NCBI GenBank assembly: GCA_028867035.1
Contig: JAGWHB010000001.1
Coordinates: forward strand, 248,001-312,000
DNA length: 64,000 bases
Reading direction: 5' to 3'
Origin: Nitrososphaerota archaeon
GTDB lineage: Archaea; Thermoproteota; Nitrososphaeria; Nitrososphaerales; Gagatemarchaeaceae
Made by a program: the position numbers and the translations under genes. Below are positions 1 through 8,252 of the stretch, one piece after another. Numbering within the stretch: position 1 is the stretch's first letter; the number at the start of each line of letters is the position of its first letter. A model generated the notes under the pieces. That model had not been told where the DNA came from and made no database searches. It saw only the letters and a program-made list of their open reading frames with translations.

Positions 1-1
1 C

Positions 2-76
2 GTCCCTCTGACCGCCCTATCTGCGGCTCTGATGGCAGCAGGATTCCTCCTCTATAGGAGGACGATGAATTACTAG
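2..76 (+). CDS. C-terminal end of a membrane protein (5' truncated)
   Basis: An open frame runs from the window edge to a TAG stop at 74-76. The visible residues are one hydrophobic stretch (about LTALSAALMAAGFLLY) followed by RR and a short polar tail. This looks like the last membrane helix of a protein with its basic end in the cytoplasm. Nothing identifies the family. It lies on the same strand as the following antiporter, 45 bases upstream, so the two may be co-transcribed. Confidence 0.4.
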   Translation, partial: VPLTALSAALMAAGFLLYRRTMNY

Positions 77-121
77 CGATTATCCTTCTTCGCCCATGGG
101 CAGTTTAAGTATCAAGGGGAG

Positions 122-1303
122 TTGTTTTGCTCGTTGGCCTTTGATATCATAACCGACGTATTGGTCGTGCTCGCGGTCGCTGTGCTTGTTGGGGAGCTTT
201 TCGAACAGGTCGGGCTCCCTTCGGTGGCGGGGGAGTTGCTCAGCGGCCTGGTCCTTGGTCCGACGTTCCTGGGGGTCGTGGCCCCGAACGCCCAGACTGC
301 GGCGATCTCCGAGATCGCTCTGTTCTTCGTGGTCCTTTTGATAGGCTTCGAGATGACGACTGGAACAGTTCGCAAGCACATTTTCCCTTCCATCGTAATT
401 TCGCTTACAAGTTTCGCGATCCCATTCCTTGTCGTTGTCGCTGCCGCCGCCCTGCTCCTCCCTTTTGGTTTCGCGGCGAACGTGCTGGTGGCCCTGGCCA
501 TCGCAGTCCCCTCCATCTCCATCGTGTCGGTTCTTGTCATGGAGTGGGATTTGGTCCAGAAGGAGACTGGTCAGCTCATCCTTTCGTCTGTGACAATAAC
601 TGACATAGTGGCGTTCGTTATGCTTGCGGGCGCTTCTGGGACGCTCGGGGGCACGATAACTGTCGTGGTTCTGATGGGTCTTTTCTTGCTGGTCTTCGCC
701 TTGGTGGACTGGCAGCTCAACGCCCATCCGCACGCTTTCCGCGATTTGCTTGGGAGGGCCGCGGATTTCACGAAGCGAGAGGAGCTCTCTTTCGCTCTGC
801 TCATAGCCGGGGGGCTGCTCGTGGCCGTCATACTCCAGGGCATAGGCATCAGCTACATTCTTGGTGCGTTCTTCGCAGGTCTGATCATCCACGACGGCTT
901 GGTCGGGAAGAACGCGTTCAGGAGGACGGCCGACACCCTTGCCAAAATGAACAGGGCCTTCTTCATCCCGGTCTTCTTCGGGCTCGCCGGGGTGGAGGCA
1001 TCCTTCCCTGCGTCTCAGTCAGGGCTCCTGATACCGCTTGGAGTCCTTCTGGTCGTTGCTGTGCTTCCTGCCACTCTGCTCACATATTTCGCCGCGAAGA
1101 GGCTCATGAAAGTGAAAGAGGAAGGCGGTCCAAGGCGGATAGCGTTCATCCTGGCCGGACGCGGCGCGGTCGGGATCGTGATAGCATCCGTCGCGCTAAG
1201 CACCGGACTGATTGGAGGAACCGCGTACTCGCTGGTCGTGGTAGGCACCGTGGTGGTGTCGATCGTTGTGCCCGTCCTGGCGGGGAGGGAGAAGCGGGAC
1301 TGA
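122..1303 (+). CDS. Cation:proton antiporter, CPA2 (KefB/NapA) type
   Basis: An integral membrane exchanger predicted to swap Na+ or K+ for protons. The 393-residue protein is almost entirely hydrophobic, with about 11-12 membrane segments and no large soluble C-terminal domain such as the RCK/TrkA-N domain of full KefB proteins. The N-terminal pattern (LVGELFEQVGLPSVAGELLS, then GLVLGPTFLG) is the classic first-helix signature of the sodium/hydrogen exchanger family. The start is uncertain: TTG at 122 sits against a purine-rich run (115-121), and TTG at 134 gives better spacing. Family assignment is firm; the ion is not. Confidence 0.85.
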   Translation: MFCSLAFDIITDVLVVLAVAVLVGELFEQVGLPSVAGELLSGLVLGPTFLGVVAPNAQTAAISEIALFFVVLLIGFEMTTGTVRKHIFPSIVISLTSFAIPFLVVVAAAALLLPFGFAANVLVALAIAVPSISIVSVLVMEWDLVQKETGQLILSSVTITDIVAFVMLAGASGTLGGTITVVVLMGLFLLVFALVDWQLNAHPHAFRDLLGRAADFTKREELSFALLIAGGLLVAVILQGIGISYILGAFFAGLIIHDGLVGKNAFRRTADTLAKMNRAFFIPVFFGLAGVEASFPASQSGLLIPLGVLLVVAVLPATLLTYFAAKRLMKVKEEGGPRRIAFILAGRGAVGIVIASVALSTGLIGGTAYSLVVVGTVVVSIVVPVLAGREKRD

Positions 1304-1417
1304 CTTGGCGCGAGGCGTCAAACCCTGCTGACGATTGCGCCTCATCGGTGGCCGAGTATAGGGTTCATTGCGCCTCGAGTGAACCTCAGTCGAGCAGCTC
1401 GGGCCATTAGGTGTATG

Positions 1418-1435
1418 AGCCGGCGGGCGCCGGCT
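1418..1435. repeat. GCCGGC-N4-GCCGGC hairpin, copy 1
   Basis: Two copies of the self-complementary hexamer GCCGGC flank a 4-base loop (GGGC). An outer A-T pair makes an 18-base hairpin. It lies between the antiporter and thioredoxin genes. Two further copies with different 4-base loops lie at 2680 and 10245. It may be a terminator or a small dispersed repeat. Confidence 0.5.
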
Positions 1436-1482
1436 GCAATCCTAAATCAAGGTACGTACATGCTTCGATTCAGGTGATTTAG

Positions 1483-1926
1483 ATGTCGTTCGATGACGAA
1501 GTGCAGAAGATCAATGCAAGGAAATTCGAAGAGATGTTGAAGGGACAGTCCAAGCCCAAGGAAAAGGGATCGGCCGAGCCGACCAAGCCGGTCGATTTGA
1601 CTGACAGCACATTCCGGGAAACTGTCAAGAGCTATCCTGTCGTGGTGGTCGATTTCTGGGCGCCCTGGTGCGGTCCGTGCAGGGTGGTCTCGCCCTTGTT
1701 GGAGCAGATGGCGTCGGAGATGGCTGGCCAGGTCAAGTTCGGGAAGCTCAACGTCGATGATAACCCGGTGACTGCCCAGCAGTTCCAGATCCAGGGCATC
1801 CCGACGATATTGGTGTTCAAGGATGGGGAACCGGTGGATGGAATCGTCGGGGCCGCGCCGAAGCAGACGATCGAGGCGCGGATAAAGCCCTACATCGGGG
1901 GGACGAAGGATTCTCCCTACCAGTGA
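1483..1926 (+). CDS. trxA: Thioredoxin with charged N-terminal extension
   Basis: A cytoplasmic disulfide reductant. The thioredoxin fold covers roughly residues 38-145, with the redox motif WCGPC at 62-66, the preceding VVDFWAP strand, and the cis-proline loop GIPT near residue 115. The first 37 residues are a Lys/Glu-rich extension that typical 105-110 residue thioredoxins lack. ATG at 1483 follows GGTGA at 1473. A GC-rich hairpin lies 48 bases upstream. The gene is convergent with the HTH regulator, with only 4 bases between their ends. Confidence 0.93.
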   Translation: MSFDDEVQKINARKFEEMLKGQSKPKEKGSAEPTKPVDLTDSTFRETVKSYPVVVVDFWAPWCGPCRVVSPLLEQMASEMAGQVKFGKLNVDDNPVTAQQFQIQGIPTILVFKDGEPVDGIVGAAPKQTIEARIKPYIGGTKDSPYQ

Positions 1927-1930
1927 AGGC

Positions 1931-2635
1931 CTACTCTTCGCCCTTTGAAGTCACGAACGCAAGCCTGGCGTATGGCCTGACGGCTTGCAGAATCTTGAGC
2001 TCTGCCTTCCTTAGGTGCTCCTCGTAGGTCGACCTCTTCATACCTTGCCTCGAAGCGATTTCGTCTATGGTCGACCCCTTCGGCATCACGTAATACCCTT
2101 GCTGCATGGCCGCGAGGAAGGCCGCTAGCTGTTTCCTCGTGAGGGTGCCGAGGAACTCATCGACTGGGACTGTTATGGCTCCCCTGGCGGACTCCCTCGG
2201 AATCACCGACTTGCTCTCGACTTCGACCTTCGACACCTTGGAGAGGCTCGAGATGGCTCCATCTAGGGTGGCTTTGGTGTAGGCAAGAAGCCTGCAGTAC
2301 TCGTATCCGCCCCGATAGCTGACAGGCATCACAGGTATGCACTCGGCCCATTCGATCATGGCCACCGTCGAGCTGTCCGTGGCGCACTTGCATCCGATGA
2401 CTGCCTCCAGATTCCCTGAGGAGTATCTGTTGAACCGTATCAGGCGGGCGCCGAGCTTCTTCAGCATCTTCCTCAGGGCGGGCTCCAGCTTGTCCGCGTC
2501 TTCCCCTTTCGGGACCTGGAACTCGAGGATGTCGACCTGCAGGTTGCACCACCTCTGGATGCTGACCGACGGGAAGAGCTTGGAGAGACCGCTGAAGGGG
2601 AGGGAATGGTCGAGCTTCAGCGAGACGTCGAACAT
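1931..2635 (-). CDS. HTH_10 (bacterio-opsin activator-type) regulator
   Basis: A predicted archaeal transcription regulator of 234 residues. The last about 70 residues hold the DNA-binding HTH_10 domain: LTRKQLAAFLAAMQQGYY, then a helix-turn-helix around STIDEIASRQGMKRSTYEEHL, then a recognition-helix tail. The N-terminal about 155 residues are the variable ligand or sensor part of this family and contain several Cys residues (the CKCATDSS region), so metal or redox sensing is possible but unproven. It is convergent with thioredoxin and separated from the ASCH gene by a GC-rich hairpin. Targets are unknown. Confidence 0.8.
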   Translation of the reverse strand: MFDVSLKLDHSLPFSGLSKLFPSVSIQRWCNLQVDILEFQVPKGEDADKLEPALRKMLKKLGARLIRFNRYSSGNLEAVIGCKCATDSSTVAMIEWAECIPVMPVSYRGGYEYCRLLAYTKATLDGAISSLSKVSKVEVESKSVIPRESARGAITVPVDEFLGTLTRKQLAAFLAAMQQGYYVMPKGSTIDEIASRQGMKRSTYEEHLRKAELKILQAVRPYARLAFVTSKGEE

Positions 2636-2679
2636 GGCGGCCCCGGCTGTGAGACGCCGCTAAAGGGTTTCCTTCTGGT

Positions 2680-2695
2680 GCCGGCGGCCGCCGGC
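2680..2695. repeat. GCCGGC-N4-GCCGGC hairpin, copy 2
   Basis: Same architecture as the copy at 1418, with loop GGCC. It lies 5 bases beyond the stop of the minus-strand ASCH gene and before the HTH_10 start, where a terminator or mRNA-stabilising hairpin would be expected. Confidence 0.5.
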
Positions 2696-2699
2696 CTGC

Positions 2700-3017
2700 C
2701 TAAACCAACTCGAATTCGACCAGCCAGAGCTCGTCCGTCGACCGGAAGCCGCGCTTCGACCAGTATGCCTTCACCTCCGAAGCTGCCGTAGCTCCGTCCC
2801 TCCGGGCTAGCTTGTCGTCTATGTCCCTGAGCTTCACCCTCCTCAGCCCGGTCACCTTGATTCTTGCGAACTTGGTCGGGGGGTAGCCCATCCTCGCGGC
2901 TTCGTAGGTCTTCCCGACCTCGACTCGTGCCTTCGGCCACTTCCTGAACGTCACCGTCTTCTTTCCCGCCAAGATTTGTTCGGCGGACTTCGCTCCGAAT
3001 GTTATCGGAGCGCTCAC
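2700..3017 (-). CDS. ASCH-domain protein
   Basis: A 105-residue ASCH (PUA-like) domain protein. This family is thought to bind RNA, and some members hydrolyse modified nucleosides. The opening ITFGAKSAEQILAGKKTVTF followed by RKWP is the ASCH start, and the closing DELWLVEFEL is the last strand. I chose GTG at 3017 because it overlaps the upstream gene's TGA (GTGA), giving translational coupling. A longer in-frame opening to 3182 would run through the upstream gene's coding sequence in another frame. Substrate unknown. Confidence 0.8.
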   Translation of the reverse strand: MSAPITFGAKSAEQILAGKKTVTFRKWPKARVEVGKTYEAARMGYPPTKFARIKVTGLRRVKLRDIDDKLARRDGATAASEVKAYWSKRGFRSTDELWLVEFELV

Positions 3018-3565
3018 CAGCGGTCTGGCACGCTGCCGGGGCCCGCTGCCTGCGGGGCTTCGATGTCCATGTTGAGGTATTTCGCGGTCTCTTTCGCCAG
3101 CCATTCGAAGTTCTCCCATGGATTGTTCTTGAGCTTGTACGTCCCGTTCAGGTACTTGATCATGGGCGCCATTGTATTCCAATCGTAGATCACTATGTAC
3201 TTGAGGGCGTTCATCACTGTCTGCAGGTCTACTATGCCGTCCTTCGCCAGTTGGCCGAAGAGCTCGAACATGTAGGCGTAGTTGCGCGCCTCGAAATCGT
3301 CCAAGGTCCCGATGAAACCCTCCCAGTTCTTCTCTCAGTACTTCCTGATTGTGTCGTACATGTTCTTCCTTCTTCCGACGAAGGAGTCGTCGATCAGCCG
3401 CTCGACCATCGAGAAAGAGATGCCTGCCTTGGTCTCATGAATCGTGGCGTTGACGAGCTTGGCGTTCTGTCTCAGCTGGAAGACTACGAAGACGGCTCCT
3501 GCGACCACGGCCACCGAGCTGACCGCGCTCAGGACTAGCGTCAGGTCGGAGAGGGCTATCGCCAA
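3014..3565 (-). pseudogene. DUF4760-like membrane protein interrupted by in-frame TGA
   Basis: One reading frame encodes an N-terminal membrane helix (about LVLSAVSSVAVVAGAVFVVF) followed by a soluble helical domain ending WENFEWLAKETAKYLNMDIE, as in DUF4760 proteins. A TGA at 3335-3337 interrupts it, but the frame and family similarity continue on both sides (MYDTIRKY, stop, EKNWEGFIG). The start is probably TTG at 3565, giving 183 sense codons with one internal stop. Its real stop overlaps the ASCH start. A recent nonsense mutation or base error is most likely; recoding is not supported by anything else here. Confidence 0.6.
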
Positions 3566-3713
3566 AGTACTTGGCCGCGGATGGCGTGGCGCTTCTGTTA
3601 AACCCCTCGCAGTTCCGTGTGCAAGGCCCTTCGGGCGTAAGGTTCCGGGCCTTTCGCAGATTATCTGCAATCTTCACGATTTGAGTGCGCACGAAGGGTT
3701 TCCAAAACTGTTG

Positions 3714-3721
3714 TTTGATAT
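3714..3721 (+). promoter_or_regulatory. TATA-like box for the secreted protein gene
   Basis: TTTGATAT centred 29 bases before the ATG at 3747. The spacing fits a leaderless archaeal transcript. Confidence 0.4.
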
Positions 3722-3746
3722 CATCGACCGCAACATCCGATACTCG

Positions 3747-4388
3747 ATGAAAACAAACGTCATCGCAACGTCTGCCATTGTCGCATTCATCGCATTGGGT
3801 GCAGCAGCGGTGACATTCGCACACTCTGGCTTCCTACTTGGGACGGGCACGAGCTCGGCCCAGACAACAAGCGTGACAACGACCCAGACCGGCGAACATG
3901 AAGACGACCAAGGCGAGAACGACAACGGAGGAAACTTCAATCTCACGGTTGGGACTACGCTCACATTCTCAAACTTGGACGGCCACTGGGTAGCATTCTC
4001 CAACATGAGCGAACATGAAGATGACAGCGAGGGTTCGCCCATGGCACATGGTGTCGGCAACTCCACTGGTTCATTCTCCTTCAAAGTGACAGGCCATTCG
4101 GGCGACGGCTACAACCTCACCATCACATCGGGTACATTCACAATCAACGGCACAACCTATGCGGTCACGTCCGGTCACCTCACCCTGAATGAGGGCGGGG
4201 AGTCCGGGTTCGGCAACGGGACAGCCAGCGGCGGTGCCACATTCGAGATCCACGTAGCAGGAATCCACGGCAACACTACATCTGCAGCGCAGGTGGGCGC
4301 AATCAAACTGGACGTGCAGGTCGGGAAGAGCGCGTACCTAGTCATCCTCGGCTCTAACGAGGGCGTCGAGGAAAGCGACAGCGACTAG
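3747..4388 (+). CDS. Secreted, Thr/Asn-rich hypothetical protein
   Basis: Unrecognised 213-residue exported protein. Residues 1-25 are a signal peptide or anchor (MKTNVIA, then a hydrophobic run ending in FAHSG). A Thr/Ser-rich linker and an acidic HEDDQGENDN stretch follow, then a beta-rich domain with many Asn-x-Thr/Ser sites (NLT, NMS, NST, NGT, NTT), as in archaeal surface glycoproteins. I chose the internal ATG at 3747, well inside a longer opening, because a TATA-like box and the signal peptide both point to it. Function unknown. Confidence 0.75.
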   Translation: MKTNVIATSAIVAFIALGAAAVTFAHSGFLLGTGTSSAQTTSVTTTQTGEHEDDQGENDNGGNFNLTVGTTLTFSNLDGHWVAFSNMSEHEDDSEGSPMAHGVGNSTGSFSFKVTGHSGDGYNLTITSGTFTINGTTYAVTSGHLTLNEGGESGFGNGTASGGATFEIHVAGIHGNTTSAAQVGAIKLDVQVGKSAYLVILGSNEGVEESDSD

Positions 4389-4406
4389 GCATCCGCTCCT
4401 TCTTTG

Positions 4407-4802
4407 TCAGGTCCGGATTATCCCGTCCGTCCTTCCACGCAGGACCTCCTTACCGTCCTGGTTGCGGCACACGACAGTCATTAAGACGTTCAACCTCCCA
4501 GTTTCTGGAACGACCTTCTCGACCAGGCCTTCGCATGTGATGGTGTCCCCCACGAACACAGGTCTTGAGAACTCGAATGCCATCTCTCTGGCTATGTAGT
4601 TCAGATCCCCTCCTAACTTGGTGGGCAGTGTTGCGGTGAGGAGCCCCTGGACCATTATCCTCCCCTTGCCGTCCGGCTTCATATGGTGGACCCCCTTGTC
4701 CCCGGAGATTTCAGCGAAGGCCCTGACATCTTCAAGCGTGAAGGTCCGGCGATACGAGGACTTCCGGCCGACTTGTAGTTTGATCGTGGAGTGGGGGCCC
4801 AA
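4407..4802 (-). CDS. MaoC-like hot-dog dehydratase
   Basis: A 131-residue hot-dog-fold protein related to (R)-specific enoyl-CoA hydratases, which hydrate trans-2-enoyl-CoA. The FAEISGD segment followed by HH matches the MaoC active-site loop, although the usual SGDxNPxH reads SGDKGVHH, so the Asn-Pro is missing and the precise reaction is uncertain. It stands alone, convergent with the secreted protein gene, with no beta-oxidation neighbours. Confidence 0.75.
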   Translation of the reverse strand: MGPHSTIKLQVGRKSSYRRTFTLEDVRAFAEISGDKGVHHMKPDGKGRIMVQGLLTATLPTKLGGDLNYIAREMAFEFSRPVFVGDTITCEGLVEKVVPETGRLNVLMTVVCRNQDGKEVLRGRTDGIIRT

Positions 4803-4896
4803 CCCCTGCTTGATTGAGTTTGCGCCTTGGGCAAGGACTTGATGTTCTAACCCCTAGGCTTATCATAGGAGGGGGCTATTAACCTCCGAAGGGCTG

Positions 4897-5418
4897 ATGA
4901 TCCGACCTGCTGGTCTCATGATGGCTCTTGTCGTCTCGGTGATCGGGGTCATGTTCGTTTCGACCCTTACGGCGAATGTCTCGTTGTCCGGGCCGTCAAC
5001 TACGTCAATCTCCTTGAGCCATGTCTCATCAATATTGACCACCACTGGCATTTCAAGCACTACGACCGGCGACTCTGACCCGTATAGTGGCACCCTCTCC
5101 GCCATGGTCGAAGTGGGCCCTACTCAACCCGTGTGCTATGCAAACGCGACCTGGGAGCCTGCACCTTCCTCCTACGACTCCATCGGGGTGGTTATCACGG
5201 ACTCCTCTGGCCGCACGGTGACCTGTCCAGTAAATTGGGTCTCCGATGGATGCTACGTCATGGGTTCGTTGACGGCCACGCTGGAGCCCGGAAGCTATTC
5301 TCTCAACCTTACAAGCTGCGGGTGGATGGGGTGCAGGGCAGCCCTGCCCAAGGGCTTCGAGATCTACTCGGGAACCACTACGTCGGTCGACGTTTCCATC
5401 TTCACAGGCATAGCATAG
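4897..5418 (+). CDS. Membrane-anchored extracellular hypothetical protein
   Basis: Unrecognised 173-residue protein. Residues 4-25 form a hydrophobic signal anchor, followed by a Thr/Ser-rich linker and a beta-rich domain of about 100 residues with several Cys residues (VCYAN, VTCPV, DGCYV, TSCGW, GCRAA). The Cys content suggests extracellular disulfides. A carboxypeptidase-regulatory-like or Ig-like fold is possible from the TLEPGSYSLNLTSCGW region, but this is only a pattern impression. A T-rich stretch follows the stop. Confidence 0.65.
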   Translation: MIRPAGLMMALVVSVIGVMFVSTLTANVSLSGPSTTSISLSHVSSILTTTGISSTTTGDSDPYSGTLSAMVEVGPTQPVCYANATWEPAPSSYDSIGVVITDSSGRTVTCPVNWVSDGCYVMGSLTATLEPGSYSLNLTSCGWMGCRAALPKGFEIYSGTTTSVDVSIFTGIA

Positions 5419-5448
5419 ACGACCCTCTCCTGTTGAGAAAGGCGTCAC

Positions 5449-5459
5449 TTTTTCTATTT
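5449..5459 (+). terminator. T-rich terminator candidate
   Basis: TTTTTCTATTT lies 30 bases after the stop of the gene ending at 5418. Archaeal transcription often ends at such oligo-T runs without a stem. Confidence 0.35.
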
Positions 5460-5565
5460 AGAGAATAGTCAAATAATTCCAAGGCGCCGATGTGCGGCAT
5501 CGCGATGACGATGGCGAGGGGGTTCTCTCCCCTCGTCCACCCCCAAAAATAAAGGGGAATGGCTT

Positions 5566-5955
5566 CTACTTCGGGATGAACACGTCTTCGTATGATGGAG
5601 TCCTTGGGAGGTTGGATTCGCCTGGTTCTGCCGGCTCCTCGCCTTGCCACATCATCTCCGCAGGTATGGGCTTCGATTCGAGGCCCGCGAGGATCATCCT
5701 CAACCAGGGCACCGACATCTGCCGACCGCGGTACTTCCCTCCCTGCTGTATTGCGGTCTGCACGAGGCTCTTGTAGTAATCCTTCATGTCGACGTCGTTT
5801 GACCTTGACTCCGGCGCAAAACTTTGAGCCGCGAGTAGGACGGTCGTGTCCGTCGGCAGCTCCGTTGTCGCCTCGACCTCGGGCTGCAAATCCAGGTCCG
5901 CGTTCCATGCGTCTTCAACCGACTTCGAGAATCTGCGTCTTAGTCCGTCTATCAT
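5566..5955 (-). CDS. Hypothetical protein, 129 aa
   Basis: Not recognised. A soluble protein without a signal peptide. It starts with a basic helix (MIDGLRRRFSKSVEDAW), has an acidic middle, then a helical part (MKDYYKSLVQTAIQQGGKYRG, then VPWLRMILAGLES) and a Pro-rich tail. Codon use resembles neighbouring genes. No partner gene is within 290 bases on its strand. The call rests on length, ATG start and composition. Confidence 0.5.
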   Translation of the reverse strand: MIDGLRRRFSKSVEDAWNADLDLQPEVEATTELPTDTTVLLAAQSFAPESRSNDVDMKDYYKSLVQTAIQQGGKYRGRQMSVPWLRMILAGLESKPIPAEMMWQGEEPAEPGESNLPRTPSYEDVFIPK

Positions 5956-6246
5956 CGCGTGAGGTATGTGGAGGTAGGTTATTGAAACGACAGTTTTGTA
6001 AGGCCTGATCGCTGTCGTTCAGTGTCGTTGAACGGGTTCTGAGATGTCAGCGAACAGGCCGCGAGAGCCAACCAGGCGACTAAAGTAAGCTGTGACATAG
6101 GAATGGACTGGGACGCTGACTGCAGCCAGGTGGCCAGCGCGTGGAGACTCGACACAAGACCCGAGTCCATGGGACCAAACGCGCGGACCCTGCATATAGG
6201 GCGGCGGAAAGCAGTGTCTGGACAGAAAGTCCATTACTGTTTCATT

Positions 6247-6714
6247 TCAACCGGCTGTCGCTTCGGCTGCCTGCCAGACCTCCAAGCCGCCTCCATAGAA
6301 TCCATCCACGCTCAGGACGTACGTCCTCCCCGGTGTAACAGAGATAGTCGCCGGGAGTGTCAAGTTGACAACCCGGTTCGCCCCTGGCTCGAACGGCCCC
6401 TGTACGCTCCCTGCGAAGGTGTTGCCGATGAACAGATTCACGTTGGTGATCGGCGAGCTACCAGACACATCGATGCCCAGGAGCAGCGTCGTATGGTTGC
6501 CAGGGCCGAGCTCTGAGATATAATTCACGGAGCGGAGGCTGGCGGAGGTTATTGAGAAACTCTCGCATCCCGGTTGCGAGGCCGAGCACGTCGTGAAAGT
6601 AGTGGGTATCGTCTGCGTCTTTCCGACCGCTGCGGCTTCGTAGTTCAGCACCAGGACGAAACCCACGACGAACAGCGTGCACAACACGAACACCACCAGG
6701 CTCTTGGCGTACAC
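6247..6714 (-). CDS. Membrane-anchored surface protein, hypothetical
   Basis: Unrecognised 155-residue protein with one N-terminal membrane segment (KSLVVFVLCTLFVVGFVLVL) and a beta-rich extracellular domain. That domain includes PFEPGANRVVNLTLPATI, then VTPGRTYVLSVDGFYGG, a pattern seen in archaeal pilin-like and Ig-like domains. The frame is open to 6978, but that would overlap the threonine dehydratase. GTG at 6714, 38 bases after that gene's stop, puts the helix at the N-terminus. Probably co-transcribed with the dehydratase. Confidence 0.6.
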   Translation of the reverse strand: MYAKSLVVFVLCTLFVVGFVLVLNYEAAAVGKTQTIPTTFTTCSASQPGCESFSITSASLRSVNYISELGPGNHTTLLLGIDVSGSSPITNVNLFIGNTFAGSVQGPFEPGANRVVNLTLPATISVTPGRTYVLSVDGFYGGGLEVWQAAEATAG

Positions 6715-6752
6715 GACGCCCGGCCCCAGGCTGTCGGATATCTCTGTTGTGA

Positions 6753-7700
6753 TTAACGGGATGCGAGGACCCGCGCGAGGAGGTCGCGAGAGATGTTGCC
6801 CCCCGAGACTACGACTACCACCCTCTCTCCCATGCCCTCCATGCCGGAGAGGAGGGGAGCGAGCGGAGCGGCACCAGAAGGCTCGGCGACAATCCTCGCG
6901 GTGTTGACCATGGCCACGGTCGCGTTGAATATCTCGTCCTCGGACACGGTGAAGGCCCCATCGACGTAACGAGAGCATGCTTGGTACGTCAGGTCGCCGA
7001 GGGCCGAGGGGATCAGCCCGTCAGCCATTGAGGCGGGAGAGGGGACCGCGACCGGCTTCTTCGCGGTCAGCGCCGCGGCGAGCTTTGGCGCACCCTTGGG
7101 CTCTACACCGAACACCTTTGACTTTGGGTTCTTTGCTTTCAAGGCGATTGAAACGCCCGATATCAGGCCACCTCCTCCGACAGGGACGAGTACCGAGTCG
7201 AACTCTTTGAGCTGTTCCGAGATCTCCAGGCCGCAGGTCCCCTGGCCTGCAATCACATCGGGGTCGTTGAACGGGGGAACGAAGACAGAGCCCGTCGCCC
7301 TTGCTATCTCTCTCGCCTTCGCCTCTCTTTCATCGCTGTACATCCCTGCCCTGACCACCTCCGCGCCGTAATCCTGAATCGCGTCGACCTTCTCTTTGAC
7401 CGCGGACTCTGGGACGACCACGGTGCATTTCTTACCGAGGAGGTGCGAGCTATAGGCTACGGCTATGCCGTGGTTTCCAGAGGACGCTGCGACCACGCTT
7501 CCTTCCCGGAGGCGTGAGACCTTGTTGTACGCTCCCCTGATCTTGAATACCTTGATCGGCTGGAAGCATTCCAGCTTGAGGTAGACCTCGCGCCCGGCCA
7601 GCCTTGAGAGCGAGGGGGACTCCAGCAGGGGTGTCCTGGATGCGACGCCTGCTATCCTTTCAGCGGCGGCTTCGATCTCTCTGATGTCAGGTAGTTCCAT
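6753..7700 (-). CDS. Threonine/serine dehydratase (PLP fold type II)
   Basis: Predicted to deaminate L-threonine to 2-oxobutanoate, or serine to pyruvate. The 315 residues cover the catalytic domain only, without the C-terminal ACT-like regulatory domain of biosynthetic IlvA, so the catabolic TdcB or serine racemase type fits. The PLP-binding Lys is K53 in FKIRGAYN. The phosphate-cradle glycine loop is VPVGGGGLISG and the closing SGGNIS strand is present. The next gene downstream is an unrelated surface protein. Choice between dehydratase and racemase is open. Confidence 0.88.
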   Translation of the reverse strand: MELPDIREIEAAAERIAGVASRTPLLESPSLSRLAGREVYLKLECFQPIKVFKIRGAYNKVSRLREGSVVAASSGNHGIAVAYSSHLLGKKCTVVVPESAVKEKVDAIQDYGAEVVRAGMYSDEREAKAREIARATGSVFVPPFNDPDVIAGQGTCGLEISEQLKEFDSVLVPVGGGGLISGVSIALKAKNPKSKVFGVEPKGAPKLAAALTAKKPVAVPSPASMADGLIPSALGDLTYQACSRYVDGAFTVSEDEIFNATVAMVNTARIVAEPSGAAPLAPLLSGMEGMGERVVVVVSGGNISRDLLARVLASR

Positions 7701-7775
7701 TTCTATCCCGTCGTGCTCCAGTGGAGCCTAGTTGCTCCGCTAAAAAAGAAAGTTCAGCCATTGAAGGCTCTTGGC

Positions 7776-8033
7776 CTAGTCTTGCTTCTCTTTGAGCTCG
7801 CTCTCTGAATAGCCCAGAACCTCGGTGGACTTCGAGTCGATCTTCACCTGCACTATGTGGGACTTGACAAGCAGGACCCCCATCGCGAGCTTGACGTCTG
7901 CCTTCACATTCCATACTCCGTTGTCGCGTATCACCTCAACGAACTTCACTCTCCCCAGCTTCTTTCCGTACCTCTTTTGCATCCAGCCCTTCGCGAACTG
8001 TTCGGCGTCGTCGGTGGTTGCCAGTAGCGACAT
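7776..8033 (-). CDS. Small conserved-looking hypothetical protein, 85 aa
   Basis: Not recognised by name. An alpha-beta protein that starts with a helix (DDAEQFAKGWMQKRYG) and continues as three or four strands (VKFVEVIRD, VWNVKADVKL, KSHIVQVKIDSKSTEVLGYS). The layout resembles a small PepSY-like or cystatin-like sheet. There is no signal peptide. It is divergent from the GT2 gene, with 219 bases of regulatory space between. Confidence 0.55.
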   Translation of the reverse strand: MSLLATTDDAEQFAKGWMQKRYGKKLGRVKFVEVIRDNGVWNVKADVKLAMGVLLVKSHIVQVKIDSKSTEVLGYSESELKEKQD

Positions 8034-8252
8034 GGTTTCGGTTTTCTGTACGGGATTACGTGCTATATCGCTCGCTAACAGTTTGATTTGAACAATTGGT
8101 TAGGAAAAGTCAACCGGGTGAGAAGGAGGGTCTTCAATCAACATTCCCAGCAAGAGGACTGACGCCCATCCGGCCGAATTCAGGGTCTTGCACTCGCTTT
8201 CAATTCTGTTGCATTAAGTACCGACCTGGAATAACATCGGTTTGAAAGCCAG

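Noticed and set aside
80-892. A 270-residue antisense frame opposite the antiporter
   Set aside because: Highly charged Arg/Asp/His/Gln-rich sequence, which is the antisense of a hydrophobic membrane protein.
2700-3182. A 160-residue version of the ASCH protein
   Set aside because: Its first 55 residues overlap the DUF4760-like gene in another frame; GTG 3017 with the GTGA overlap explains the gene better.
3335-3337. Selenocysteine at the TGA of the DUF4760-like gene
   Set aside because: No Sec machinery or SECIS-like structure is seen, and the family is not known to use selenium. Mutation or base error is simpler.
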